Shown: positions 1-12,789 of the stretch, one piece after another
How the letters are laid out: the number at the start of each line of letters is the position of its first letter
How positions within the stretch are numbered: position 1 is the first letter of the stretch
Origin: Eopsaltria australis
Taxonomy: Eukaryota; Chordata; Aves; Passeriformes; Petroicidae
Assembly: GCA_034509425.1 (NCBI GenBank)
Contig: JAVTVJ010001814.1
Coordinates: 62,001 to 126,000, forward strand
Reading direction: 5' to 3'
DNA length: 64,000 nucleotides
The notes under the pieces: model-generated
What the model saw: the letters and a program-made list of their open reading frames with translations, nothing else
Databases searched by the model: none
Told to the model about the DNA's origin: nothing
Position numbers and translations under genes: made by a program

Positions 1-283
1 TGCAGGCTGTGACTGGAACTGCACCGAAGGGAAAAGGTGCCTGAAGCCGAGCAGGCTGCCACTGGGTTTCTGGTTCTGTTTGTTGGTTAACACCATAGCT
101 GTTGTTATTTGTTAGCTCTGTTTTAGATATTAGTAAAGAACTGTTACTCCTATTCCCATATCTTTGCCTGAGAGCCTCTTGATTTCAAATTTATAATAAT
201 TCGGAGGGAGAGGGGTTACAGTTTCCCATTCCAAGGGAGGTTTCTGCCTTCCTTAACAGACACCTGTCCTTTAAACCAGGACA
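1..283 (+). mobile_element. Family B LTR (ERVL-type), 3' part, cut by window edge
   Basis: The stretch is nearly identical to the last part of the complete family B LTRs ending at 6459 and 50367, including the closing CCAGGACA at 276-283. Its 5' part lies outside the window, so solo LTR and 3' LTR of a provirus cannot be told apart. It begins just downstream of the CTCF-like motif found in the other copies. Confidence 0.9.
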
Positions 284-3200
284 GCTTGTGACCGTGTTCT
301 ATAGGAGTCATGTTCATTTTTTCTCACCCCCAGTGCTTTTTACAGTCTTCTATTATTGTCAGGTTTCATAATCCTTCAACATTTCCATACTCAGAAACCC
401 TCTTGTTACATATCTGTCCAGCAATTCATACCAAGTTCTCTGCTCATTCCTATTTAATACTCCATTAGAAACCATTATCAAGTCAGGACCAGGAAGATAA
501 AATATTTACATTTTCAGAAATATTTTTTTATTGATCTGATTGTTATTGATTCTGACAAAGGGATCTCTGAGGGAGGACAAAGAAGCAATTGTAGCAGTAG
601 CAAGGAAGAAAAGCTAGAGAATTTATAGCCATCTTTAGAAGTGGCAGACAGACATAGAGAATCAAGAAAATAAAGGTAGATAGATCTGTACTAATTTTTT
701 GTATATGATCCTTAATAAAAGATCTATATGTAATCTCTGAAGATATTGAACCCCACAAGACTTATTCCCTTTTTTGATCACCTCCCATTTAGCCACTGTA
801 CATTGACACTTACAAGGTCTGTGTTATCACAGACTCCAAGGACTTCACAATCTGAAAATCACTCATATAAAACAGGATAATGTTTTTACAAGGCAAAGAA
901 CAATAGGAATGGCCAGACTTCAGATGACTGTTTTAGTGACCAAGATCTGAGTTGAATTTAATTATCTAACAACTGTCCATGTGGCACCAATTTGCATCTC
1001 TAAGTTACTGCAGTACCAGCATTTACATTCCTCTTTTCAGAGGATCCTTAGCCCAACCAGTGAGGCACACAGCTTCTTCTTCACCCATATTGCAGCTCGG
1101 ATTCAAGAAGGAGAGGCACACTTAGTTTTTTGCCTATTTCTCTGATCTAAGTTGGCCCCTCTGGACAGAAATCACAAGAAATGCAGCTTCAAACTCACAG
1201 GGATCCTGGATGCTGAGGGAGGCAGCTCTCAGCTCTGCTGACATGGCACTACCTTGGCACAAGGGAGCCCTCCCCAAACACAACAGCCAGTTGTGTCCCA
1301 TGCAATAATTCACTAAAGCACTATATCTAAACCACACCCTAGCTCTTCATATTTGCTGTGCAAATTGATGTATGCATTAGGAACCTGAATTAACAGCTTG
1401 GGTTTAGGAACATCTGCTTGAACATTACTTTCCTTATTTTACACATTCCTCAGAATTTTCTGTTTCACTACACAAGGTTTAGAAGGGCTCGCTTATTGCA
1501 ACAAGAACAAAACCATGTGCATTTTATGCCCAGGTAAGAAAGAAACCTTGCCTAAGCACATTGTGCATAAACAGTGTCCCTTGCTGGTAAGAAAGTGTGA
1601 AAGTGACAAACAGAAAAAATTATCAGTGTTTGAGCTGCAATTAGTCCATGCATAAAGGAGAGTCAATACAACAATTTGTAACTATCAAAAGCTGGAGCCT
1701 TTGAAAGCAGGCTGGCTTGGCAGAAACCTTCCCACAGTGGCTTTATGTCAATATAAGGATTATTTTCAAGCACCTTTAGTTATTTTTCTCTAACATGATA
1801 AGTAGTGGATTCTAATATCCTGAGGCTTTCTCTTCAGATCTCTGGGTAGGACTTGGAACAACCACACCAGAGACTGCACTAAATAAGCCTTTCAAGTTTG
1901 CACAGTCTGGCATGTTTTGAGGAGTGTAACTGCCCTGTAGCTGCATATCCTGCATGCAGATGATGACTTGAGGTTCCATATATCATTTTTGCCTTCCCTT
2001 AAAATGCATAATACTCATCTCTAAAAACTAGGACACAGCAACCATAACTGACCATAATATGAGTTGTGACTTGATGCTACCTAGGGATATATTTATAAAA
2101 TGTGATTATGTGTGACACAGCAACACTGCCAATATATTTTTGTCTCTCAACTCAGGATCAAGCTATGTTGGAGCAAGTCCAGGGTAGTCCTCGGGTAGCT
2201 GAAGAATCGCACAGGAAAACCAGACATCGATCCAGCTGGAGCTCAGAGGGAGCAATAATGTGTCTTCTGTGATTGTATCTGTTTTCTTGGCCTTACAGTC
2301 AAAAGAAAGAAATCTATTACTTAGGTCTCCATAAGATACAGAATTTTGCATTTTTTCTCATCCTAAAGAGTTTGATGGGTATATATATGGCAAACCTTGA
2401 AAAAAAAGGAATTCTGAGCAGGCAGCAGGGTGCAGTGCATGGGTGATATATAGCTACTTCTTTTCCACTAAGTCTGTACATACTCTATCCTCTGCCTGCC
2501 ACAAGCAAACAGAAACTCTTCTTTCCACTGAAAAACATACAGCTCCCTGGGAAATATTCATTTAGTGAATGTCAAGGACTATCTCTTACTGTGCCGCTCT
2601 CCTAGTCCTGCAAATAAACATATGTGGCAGAGAGCACATCTATAATCTCAGAATATTTTGTATTCCTCAGACAGCTCAGGTAACCACTATGTTATTAGGA
2701 TGCTTTCCAAGCTCTTAGGAACTATCTTCCAGTATACAGCAAGTGCAACACCCAAACTCGAAGCCACATCTAAGTGACTAGATTATACCCATAATAAAAA
2801 AGAAGTAATTTTAAATGCAAACTTTTTTCTATCTGTTTGATTGCCAATTGACATGGATTTTGGGTTTTCTCATCTTTTTAGTAATCATTTACAGCTGTTA
2901 AAGTGATGACGTTTTATAGCTGGTGTCCGGTCTGGTTGATGAGCACTGGTATTCCAAACCCAATAAAATAAACACTAACTTTACTATTGAATATAGTATG
3001 GTTGAAACTTTATAAACTTAGTGTTGATAAACATAATATTTCTGATATTTTCTGGTTAGTATATAGATTTTTCCTTTTTTCAATGAATCAATGAACAGGT
3101 AAAATTTAATATCTACTTTTCAAGAAATATTTGTGCAAACTGATGATGTTGCTCCATTTCAGAATGTGAAATAAAAAGGGTGAGTCAATTCAATTCAGTT

Positions 3201-3996
3201 AAATACTCACTATCTCACAGCATTCAGGTTGGGTCATTGGATTTTAATTCTTCCAAGCATTGGAAACTTCTGAATAGTAGTAAGTAGCATCAATTTCTGT
3301 CTGCTGTAATATTTGAATGTGATTTTTCTTGTAGGACAAGATCACAGATTAAAGATAAAATTATTGCAATCATCCTCTAAGAACATTTTTCCTTGATTAA
3401 TTTAACCTGAATAGATCGATTTTCTACTTCTTTATTATTTGTTATATTGGTAAATTCTAATTACAAATGTCTTGAGCCCCTCTAAATCCTTATTTGCTTT
3501 AAGTTAAAACGTGGGAAAATGTTACAAGCAGATATGTAGTTAGCATATACCTAGAAGTGCAAATAGAAAAAAGTACTGCAGGAACAGACATAACATTTTG
3601 AGTCCAATCTCTCCAGCATAGAACATAGCATGTTAAGTGGCCAAAATTATTGGATACATTAATCCTCAGAAATAATAAGAAATACTTCATTTGCTGGGTT
3701 AGAGAAGCTTCTAAGATATACTGCCTTCCACATACTTAATATTTCATACTATTAGAAATGCTTTAACCAGCCATTGAGAAAACCTCTGACTCACAACTGA
3801 CTGCAGAAAACATACAGAAGTAGATGAGTTGCTATGGTGCCTAAATGCAAATGAACAGGATTCTCTGGTAGCCTTGAGAGGTACCAGGCTTTCCCAGTTA
3901 TATGAAGAATGAGACACATTGGAATTCACCAGCTACTGAGACAGGGAAATCAATTGGCCTGTAAGGGATGAACTGAATCCTGTCTCTTTCTTCTGG
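284..3996. other. AT-rich intronic sequence, no gene seen
   Basis: Open frames here are short, lack recognisable domains and have no paired splice signals that I trust. I see no LTR ends, CR1 tail or tandem array. It is read as GRM8 intron from its position downstream of the minus-strand exon at 15721-15921. Confidence 0.6.
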
Positions 3997-4002
3997 AATA
4001 CC

Positions 4003-4647
4003 TGTGGTGGTGCTTGAGGTCCCGAAGGGCTCGGTATCCCCTGAGAAGTTGTGGAATAAAGGTGCCTAAGTTTAAAGTCTCCCCTGGGGAGGAGACACAG
4101 GTGGTTTTGCCCCGCAAGTGGGCTGAGTTTCTCAGGGGTGGTTCCCTTTTCCCCCATTAGTTTAAGCACCTGCCACTCTCCCGCCAATCATTCTTGTGTT
4201 CTAGAAAGTTCTGTTTCATTCGGTAGTTAATTGAATCCCCCGGTTGTCTGTCATCCCCTCTCCTCCCTCTCTCCTTCCCGGTTAGTCCTGGTCCCCTGGT
4301 CCCTCCCTGGTTCCTCCCTCCTGGTGTTTGATGATTGGATAATGCCCTCACAATAAAAGTCTGTGCTCTGAGCTGTTCGGGGTCTTCTGATCCTAGACGC
4401 CCAGAGCGCAGTTGGACCCACGCCTCTGCGTCTCTATTACTCTAGCCAGAAGATCCCTCCCTATCCCTCCGGCCTCTATAGAGATAGCTTGCTCTCTAAG
4501 AGCTACCTGCGGCTGGGAACGCACAGATTCCCGCAGCAGCGAACCGGCGCTCCGGCGGTCAGGGACACTTGCTGCAGCCACCGACGGGTCGCTAGCCGAA
4601 GACCCTGGGGGCCAGCTGTCCACGCCCAGACACCGGCGACCGCGGCA
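4003..4647 (+). mobile_element. Family D solo LTR with 6-bp target duplication
   Basis: A 645-bp unit begins TGTGGTGG and ends CCGCGGCA. It is flanked by a perfect 6-bp direct repeat AATACC at 3997-4002 and 4648-4653. It carries AATAAA in the context CACAATAAAAGTCTG near 4353, followed by a GC-rich U5-like region. The copy at 8853-9495 shares ends, layout and poly(A) context. A 6-bp duplication is typical of class II (ERVK-like) integrases, so class II is inferred. No internal retroviral sequence adjoins it, so it is a solo LTR. Confidence 0.9.
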
Positions 4648-4653
4648 AATACC

Positions 4654-5566
4654 TTGCTGAGTTTCCTCAGATTCTCCGTTTTTACTTAAGGTCACATCTA
4701 GTAACAGGGTCTAACACATTTAACTTGCTCTTGAATCCTCCTTTGATTATACACCTGAACTTGGTTGATTACTGCTGAGTACATCTCCCTAGGGCAGTGC
4801 CATCTGATGATGTCAGTAATGTCTATTAATTATAAAATTATTCTCTCCTCAATGTAATTGCTATGCTACAGTATTTAGCCTACATGATTTCACTGCCATT
4901 CCTTTTAATATAAAGAAATTATTTTTCTCTTTATATTAGAATGTAAGACTTGTCAAGATAATTTCACTGACAGTGACCTCCCTAAAGAATTACTCTATTT
5001 TTTCTTTGTCACCTATAGGCCATTACTAGGTAGATCACTTTTCACGTGAATGAATTATAAATACAGCTTATTTATACTATCAAATCCCATTAACAAAATA
5101 TTTTTCCCTTTTTTCTTCTATATTCTCTCTAATGCATCTTATTTCATTTTTAAGTAAACATTGTAGGAAAGCAAAAAAGGCTCATATTATTCAGTTACAG
5201 AGGTATTAAAACCAATCCATTTCCCCTCACATCTGTCCTGATGGCTTGCAGAACATTTGTATTACCAAACAGGTCATAAATCAACAAATGGGAAAATTAG
5301 AAATTTTTACAAACGCTCTCACTTGATTTGATAGATTAAACAGGAGATTTTAAATTTAAACATTCAAGTTAGGAAGCTTTCCAAGGTATTGTTTTCCTCA
5401 AAACGTGTCAGGCCTTCTTCTTGTTAATAAAGGTAAGGATATCTGAAGGGCTTAAAAATGCCGCAGAACTGAAACTTTGATGTTTCTTACACAGACTAAA
5501 TGGTAAAAAAAATACAGTTTCTTTGCACTCAGATACTTTTTTGCTTGGAGTGACAAGGGTTACTTT
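4654..5566. other. AT-rich intronic sequence, nothing recognised
   Basis: No coding frame, repeat boundary or regulatory motif could be supported between the family D LTR and the next family B LTR. Confidence 0.55.
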
Positions 5567-5571
5567 GTTCT

Positions 5572-6459
5572 TGTTGAAGGTTGGATCTAGTTCTTTTCCT
5601 CAGGAATTTTTCTCCCATGGGTTGCTAGGACACAAATGACTGGGTACTTAAGAGAAACAAAGCACAAGGCTGTAGCCTTTCTCCTTGGCAGGGTGGGGCA
5701 AAATTGCCCCTCGTGGAAGCAGAGCCTGGTAACTCGAGATTTGGAGAGACTGAAAAGCAAGGGCAGAGGGAGGTCACGCCCTCTTGCTCGGGACCCTCGG
5801 AGCTGGACGGTCAGAGCTGCTGACTGCTGAACCCACGGCCCCTGAGAAGCCAGCGCGGAGCTGCCGGTCTGTCTGCTGTGAGTCTCTGCCCTCTGCCCCA
5901 TCCGGAGCCGACCTGCCTGCCACCAGCCCGCTTTTCTCCGCTACATTGTAGCAGGGTTTTTCCCTGCACGTGGAGACCCCTTACCGTCCCAGCTCCCTGT
6001 GTCCCGGGATCCTGCTGTGGCACCTACACCAGCTGCCCCTCCCGAGGGTCTGTGGAGCAAAGGCTCTCCTCCATCCCTCCGTGCTTCGGGCAGTCGCCAT
6101 TCGCCGTGTGCTACCTGAGCTCACGCCAGAGCGCCCCCTGCAGCCACCGGGGAATCACCACACCCAGAGCGCCCCTGCAGGCTGTGACTGGAACTGCACC
6201 GAAGGGAAAAGGTGCCTGAAGCCGAGCAGGCTGCCACTGGGTTTCTGGTTCTGTTTGTTGGTTAACGTTATAGTTGTTGTTATTTGTTATCCTTTGTTTT
6301 AGATAGTTGTAAAGAACTGTTATTCCTATTCCCATATCTTTGCCTGAGAGCCTCTTGATTTCAAATTTATAATAATTCGGAGGGAGAGGGGTTACAGTTT
6401 CCCATCCCAAGGGAGGCTCCTGCCTTCCTTAACAGACACCTGTCCTTCAAACCAGGACA
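5572..6459 (+). mobile_element. Family B solo LTR (ERVL-type) with 5-bp target duplication
   Basis: An 888-bp unit begins TGTTGAAGGTTGG and ends CCAGGACA, flanked by a perfect 5-bp repeat GTTCT (5567-5571 and 6460-6464). It is closely similar to the 3' LTR at 49474-50367, which follows an ERVL-type pol gene, so the family is assigned by that linkage. A 5-bp duplication fits class III elements. Open frames across it are not conserved between copies and are not treated as genes. Confidence 0.93.
6129..6147 (-). promoter_or_regulatory. CTCF-like core motif in family B LTR
   Basis: On the minus strand this reads GGCTGCAGGGGGCGCTCTG, which contains the AGGGGGCGC core of the vertebrate CTCF recognition sequence. 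The motif recurs in the LTR at 49474-50367 and three times in the LTR at 56957-57944. Binding is inferred from sequence only. Confidence 0.45.
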
Positions 6460-6464
6460 GTTCT

Positions 6465-8388
6465 GCTCCTTGCTACAGCTTGAGTTTTTCATTTGATCAT
6501 ATTAGAAAGGATATATCTGGATATCCTTACCTATCAGGAGATGCAAATCAATTTTCATTGAGTAATGAGAGTAAATCCTTTATCACCATCCCTTACATAT
6601 TAATTATTAAAATACCTTATGAATTAGACCTTGTTTCTCCAAACAGAATTGACCTCAGCTAAGTTCTGCATCATGAATTTTGTATGTGGAGCATATATAT
6701 TGCTCAATTAATCAGTACTTAAGATCTGTACATAAGCAAAAGCACGGCTATAAATTGCACTTGCTTTTAGTTTCTACATTCTAATTTCACACCAAGCATT
6801 TTCATAATCACTGATTTTAATCACATGGATTCGTGAGGTACCTCAGAATCACAGCAGCTCCAAGCTCTGCTTGCTGTGCCTGCTTACATTATGGCCATAC
6901 ATTACTTAAACCCATTAAGAGTGATTCAGATCACTCTGCAATTTTAGTTTCTTGTGCATCCACCTGGATTAATTCCATTAAAATAATTAGCATGCCAAAG
7001 CAGAATTCATTCGAAATCATTCCCTGATAATTCCCAATAATAAGTTAACACTGGTAACAACTCTTTAATGCATTTAACATAAAGGCTCGGGAAACCAGAC
7101 ATCAGGATTCTTTGTTACAAGTGGTGTGTCATAGTCCCCAGTGCATTTCCAAACCAAGTCAGACACCTGACAAACTATGACAAAAGTACAGGAAAATAAT
7201 TTTGAATTGGATTTTATGAATTCAGGTCTATGTTAATTTAAGCTTTAGCCATGTTTTCAAACATTTCTCTGTACCACGAAGATTTCTAAAAAAATTACAT
7301 AGAATTATGACGTGATGTAATTATGACAAAAAAAATCAGCCCTTCCCAACTCATTGTTAATCTTATTTGCCCATATCTGATCTACTCATCTGCTATTATC
7401 TCACATTATACTTAGACAGTTTTTGGACCCTACCAGAATATGGTACCAGTGGAATACTATGATCCTAAGTGCTTCTGATAGTAAAAACTTCTAAATTATG
7501 AGCTGTCTATAAGAACTCACAACTTGCAAGATATGCAAGACGTGCCCAATTTAAACTATTTTGAAAAGGTTTTTTTTTCTCTATGGGTAGTTGTAGACTT
7601 GAGAGTAGGAATTTTAAAAACCTGAGTGAGGAGCATAGCACCAGTGCATTTTAAGTGGGACATTTAGTTCTGTTGTGCTTAATGCCTCAAAAAATGTCAA
7701 AACTTATCAGCCTGAAAGTGCACCATTTTAAAGTTTCTGTTTTAATGATAAATAATGATTTGAGAATGCAAATTTTGTACTCAGTGAAAGAATAGAGAGG
7801 TGTCAGCTTTCTTGAAGAAAACATTTAAAACAGTCTGAGCTGAATATTAAGTCAGGAGAGTTTTGCATAGATTGATGTCTTAGCAACTTCAAAAGATAGC
7901 AGAAGAAGATTAATTTTAGAAATGGCTGATTCCACAACAATGATTCTCGAGAGGGTTCAAAATTCTTTATGAGAAATCTCATTCTTCTGAGGTTTCTTTA
8001 AATGTTCTATATAATGCTGTTTTCTCAGAAAAAAAATACTACAATGTAGAGTGATCATTAATTTTTATTTTAGTTGACACCTTATTTTGAGTTAGCCTGC
8101 TAGCTTCTGCTGTTTTATTCTAATTCTCTGGTATTATTCTGCCTTTTTAGGATGAATTTTCTTGATGTTCCCTTTTTAAACGGGGTTAATGCTGCAGTGT
8201 GTCTCTTTGTGTTCAGCCAAAACTAATCTTTTCTCAAAGGCATTAAATTAACATATCTAAAAAACAAATAACAGCAAGGCTTAATCATCCGCTCAGACTA
8301 TGAAATTAGTTCCAGAAGAATAGAGTAAAACATTGTAAAAGCAGGGCTAGGTGATCATAATTCTCTCTTTTTCAAGTCCAGATAATGT
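6465..8388. other. AT-rich intronic sequence, nothing recognised
   Basis: No open frame with a recognisable domain, no LTR ends and no tandem array were seen here. Confidence 0.55.
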
Positions 8389-8575
8389 TATAGAATCACA
8401 GCAAGACTGGGGTGGGCAGGGAACTCTGGAAATCACCTTGTTCAACCTCTTTTTTTTAGAGCACGCTCAGCTAGAGGAGGCTGCCTGTGTCCAGCCAGGT
8501 TTAGAGTGTCTCGAAGGATGGAAATTCCACAACTTTTTTTTAGCAGCCTGTTCCGGTGTTATGGTAGATTTATCA
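8389..8575 (-). mobile_element. CR1 LINE fragment (3' end), minus strand
   Basis: The plus strand reads TAGAATCACAG, then a phrase like GGAACTCTGGAAATCACCTTGTTCAACC, then CAGCCTGTTCCGGTG, in the order of the reverse complement of the avian CR1 3' end. Similarity fades after about 8575 but may continue to about 8700. The 8351-8698 open frame is a by-product of this repeat. Confidence 0.8.
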
Positions 8576-8852
8576 CAAAATCTGAGAAAGCAACATAGTT
8601 GCTGTACTTTGTCCAGAGAAGACCGAAGAAAAGGCTGCACACTTAGAATATATTTCAAGTCTCTTCTTCACCAGGAGAGGGAAGTGATGTTGCAGTGACC
8701 TCCTGAAGAAGCAGACAACATTTACCTAAGCACTGATGGCAGAAGTGAGTCAGTGCTTCCACCTATTCTCTGCTCCGTTCTCAATTATCCCTGCTTGCAT
8801 AAAAAGCCAAATTACCAAGTATCCCTATTACCCCCCAGGATAAATAGCCCAC

Positions 8853-9495
8853 TGCGGTGGTGGTTTCTACCCCTGAAGCCCTTGTCCCCCCTAGGAGCCT
8901 GTGGTTGAAGTAGCCCAAGCCACCCCTGGGGTGGAGTTGAACATGGTCTGCCCTGGAACAGGGCTGGGTCTCCTAGGGGTTGGTCCCTTGTCCCCAATTC
9001 AACTGACCACCTGCCCATCCCCTGTCTATCATCCCCAGTTTCTAGTATGTTCTATGTTACTCTATGGTTGATTGTTTTATGCCCTTTTCTGTATTCCTTT
9101 CTCCTCCCCTTATCCTTCCCAGTTGGTCCCCATCCCTTTGTCCCTCCCGGGTTCCTCCCCTGTGCTCATCAGTGATTGGTTATTATGTTGCAAATAAAAG
9201 TCTGATGCTCCCTGAGCTCTGGGTCTTTTGACCCTGGACACCTGGAGCGCAGTTAACCCGCAGTTACTGTGTCTCTCTATTCCTCGGCAAAAGATCCCCC
9301 TCTCCTGTCTCTCTAGCTTTTAGATACAGTGTCTGCCCTTAAGGGAGATACAGAGCAGCGGCAAGGGATACAGGATCCCGGCAGCTGTGGACCTGAGCCC
9401 TAACTCCTTCCCTGGGCCAGGGACACTCGCTGAAGCCGCTGTCGGGCTTGTCCATTACCCTGGCGGACAGCTATCTAGCCCCGACCACCGCGGCA
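8853..9495 (+). mobile_element. Family D solo LTR with 6-bp target duplication
   Basis: This 643-bp unit begins TGCGGTGG and ends CCGCGGCA, with a perfect 6-bp repeat GCCCAC at 8847-8852 and 9496-9501. It has AATAAA in AAATAAAAGTCTG near 9193. It is the second copy of the family at 4003-4647, noticeably diverged from it. The 6-bp duplication again suggests a class II integrase. Confidence 0.92.
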
Positions 9496-9501
9496 GCCCA
9501 C

Positions 9502-10462
9502 CAAAGGAAATAAGATGCCTCTTGTCAAGTATGTGAGTAGAGGTCAAGTGCTGCCCTTACCTTTATAAGTGTAAAACACATATTGTAATATCTGTAAATA
9601 CATTTTGTTACAGTGTTACATTTATGCCTAAAAGTACTAAACTGTATAAATACAAATGTATGACTAAAGGTAGGCGAAAAACAGCTACCCTACTCTGCCT
9701 ATAAAGAGAGTTTGGGAGGAGAGAGAGACACCTCCAAGGGAGGTGGTGGAAAGAGAGTGAGTTTTATTCCCATTCAAGAAATAGCACTGTATCCATGTTG
9801 TAATTCTTTGCCCGGAAGGAAGTACAAAGATATTTCTTTTTCTTAAAATCAAAACAAAACCACCTTTGGAACACTTCCATCCACTGCAAATGCATGCTCA
9901 AGTCCTGTTCCTGTTAAATGATGAGCACTTCTGTTGAATTCAGCAGAACACTTCTCATGAAGCAGTCAGAACATGCCAGGGTAAAAACTTATAAAACACC
10001 AGCTTGTTTTGTAGACAGAATAATGAAGTTAAATAGAATGAGAACACTAAAGCAATGTGATGGGAGGACATATTGAATCATGCCACAATTACACTACTGT
10101 GCATATCATGGTTTATAAACCTAATTAACAGAAAAACTCTTCTCTTTACAAACCTTTAAATACAAAACACCAGTTTTGCAGAAATATCTCATTTGGATAC
10201 AAAGAGTGATAGGAAAAATCTTTCAAATATGGCAATTTATTAAGATAAAAACATCTTAAATTATAATATTCACTTTTTCCCTGGTAAAAAGAAAGATAAA
10301 TAGGACCATGAAATTTTCAAAAGGTCTAAATATTCATTGATCAAAGAAACAGAATGGGCTAGTTATGGTCTGTTAAAAGTAACCATCAAGAATCCAAGGT
10401 ACTAAGTGTGCCATATCTCAGAACACTGCTTTTCTATTTTCATTTTAAAACTCTTTAGGTGT
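9502..10462. other. AT-rich intronic sequence, nothing recognised
   Basis: No gene, repeat end or regulatory element could be supported in this interval between two LTR elements. Confidence 0.55.
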
Positions 10463-12789
10463 TGTAGTGGTTCCAGTTTGCCTATTCGAGTTTCTGGCCA
10501 AATGCCAGCACACTTACCAAAATTTACCTGATGTTTGCTGTGAGATGAGGATTAGGAGTAGGCAAAGCAGGCTCAAACTTTATAAAGTACAAAGAAACTT
10601 TATTAATATACCTAAGACAAAGGAAAAAAAAAAAAAGAAAAACCAGAACAAACTCCTCAGACCACCCCTCCTTTCCCCCACCTCTCCATTTCTTTCTCCC
10701 CAACAACACACAAAAGACAACTCTTTGGCCTCCAGACAGTTTACCACTTCTGAAATAGCTCTTGTTTCAGTTCATATAGGGAGAGAAGTCTCTCTTGTTT
10801 ATACCATGGATTGTCTGTAAGAAAAAATACAGTTTTTTACGGGTCTTTAGTCTCACCACCAGCATCCGCCCGGAAGAAAGATCTGCTGGTGAAGGAACCA
10901 TCTCCCCACACCAGTAGCCTTCCCACAGCCACTATGGTGGGTTATGAACAGTCCACGGGGTACCTTTTTAAGGATGAACAGTTCAATTGCAGCAACAAGG
11001 AAAATCCCTTCTTCTGTGTTGAGCAACACAGGTTCTCCTTATAACACAAGTTCTCTGGCATTCCCCTGGGACCAGGGCTCTGGGTCACAGCCTTTCCTCT
11101 CTCTTGGTTCAAGTTTCTCATCAGGCTGTACTTATTTCAACACCTACGTGTCTTTTCCCAGGTGTTTCAGTTCACTGGCTGCAATAAGAACCTCACATCC
11201 CCCCTTTGGACTATGTCTTCATATATTACAGGGAATTTATTAGCTCAGTCCCCAACCATGGTTCTCCAAAAGAGTTTTCAGCTTCACTCTTGAAGCACTT
11301 CTCATGCTCCTTTCTCTAGGCATCAGTTCTGCTTTCCTCACTGACTGTGTTATGAATGGATGTGGGAGTTAAATATCAGTCCTTGCCTTCTGCCCAGGCC
11401 TTCGCAGTAGGTAGTAACCTTATTGAGGTAACCAGCACCCAAAACCCACTCTCGTATATAAGTTCTTTTAATGATAACTGATTCTGTCAATTATAGAATG
11501 AATTGTTTATAAATAGATGAGGAAACTAACAGATATAAGACTTAAAAGCAAACCAATACTACACAGGAATAAAACAAAAAGAAAGATTACTAGTAAATAA
11601 CTTAAAGTGCACGATAATGGTACCTTTTTCAGTTAAAGCTAGTGAAGAAATAGTATAAGCTTAGGATTCAATGTATCTCACCATCCTATTTGTTGGTGCA
11701 GCACATCGAGATCCTTTCCCTCAATCCCCGGGGAAGTAACCATGAAGCCTGCATCCAAACTTCGGGGAGAAGCTTCAAACACTTTTAGGGTGTGAGAGAC
11801 TTCTGCCCCGGTGTTAGTTCGTGTATCTTTTATAGTGTAAAACCATGATTCTTAAGTCAGTGATTTTTCTTTATCTCTCCTTCCATCAACTCTGCAGACT
11901 AAGATGTTAATTCTTAGCTGAGGCTTGAGCCCTCTGGTGCCAGAGATAAGCCCTGTTGGGCCTTCTGGCCCTTAGGTTATCCCTTTGTGCATCCGTTATT
12001 TGTGGCACATAGGAAGAGGATGTAATGGTGTAAACGTCCTGCCACAGACTGTAAAGTCTCTATGCTGCATTTCTGTAGATGTCCTCACTCATTCCTCTCT
12101 CTGTGCAAGGAAGGATGGGTGTCTGCAAGTTTTGTCCAGGCATGGATAGAGTTAATCTCTCTCTCTCTCTCTCTCTGGCAGTATGACGATCACGTGGTCT
12201 CTGCCAGGCTGTTTGAAAAGGTCTGAGCTGGATGGCAGAAGCACTCAGAGTCTCTGTGCCTGGCTCTGTGAATCTGGCTCAGCCTGGTAGGGCCGGCCGA
12301 GCCCAGGGTGACAGGGCAGGGCCTGGCCCGAACTGGATGGAGTCCGGCCCAGTCCTTGCCTGGTCCAGAGCAGGGGCCTGGCCCTGTCTAGTGTAGCTGA
12401 CATGTCGGCTGAACTGTATCTCCCGAGTACCAGGTTGGTTCCTCCCCCATGCCCAGCTGCAGCTGCACGGCCGCTCTAAACCTCCCTTCCTGCCCCCCCC
12501 TCCCCCTTTGGAAGGAGGGGCAGGGGGGGAGGGGGACCCTTACTGGGGAGAGAAGCAGGGAGATGCTCCTGTCTACACAGCAGCAGGCCAAAAGAGGAAG
12601 AGACTCAGAGAGTCTTTGCTTATATATGGTTCTTTCCTCGAAGGCGGATAAACTTGTAATTGGTTTAACTACACATCAATCCTTAAAACTACCAGGTTAT
12701 TGGCTCTCTCTCTCAGGAAGGAAGTTATATCACTTCCTGCTGCATAGGTCACTTCCTAGATTTTGACCCCTCCTGACTAACCCAGGACA
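10463..12789 (-). mobile_element. Family C LTR, minus strand, split by a family A solo LTR
   Basis: Read on the minus strand, the unit begins TGTCCTGGGTTAG (right end, 12789) and ends CCACTACA (left end, 10463). It aligns along its length with the plus-strand copies at 16394, 19190 and 53535. After removing the 699-bp family A LTR and its 5-bp duplication it is 1,623 bp. A CT run at about 12156-12176 corresponds to the GA-rich stretch in the other copies. The immediate flanks, GGTGT and AATAG, do not match, unlike other complete copies. It lies in the same sense as GRM8. Confidence 0.88.
11348..12046 (-). mobile_element. Family A solo LTR nested in a family C LTR
   Basis: A 699-bp unit matches the LTRs at 42444-43138 and 52286-52985 on the opposite strand. 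It is bounded by GACTG at 11343-11347 and 12047-12051. The uninterrupted family C copies carry only one GACTG at the same point (for example the complement of about 17021-17030), so the target site and 5-bp duplication are read directly from the sequence. It keeps the GTTGA bases that the 42444 LTR lacks. Confidence 0.95.

Noticed and set aside
12156..12176. CT microsatellite
   Set aside because: It is the reverse complement of the GA-rich stretch present in all family C copies, so it belongs to the LTR and is not a separate feature.
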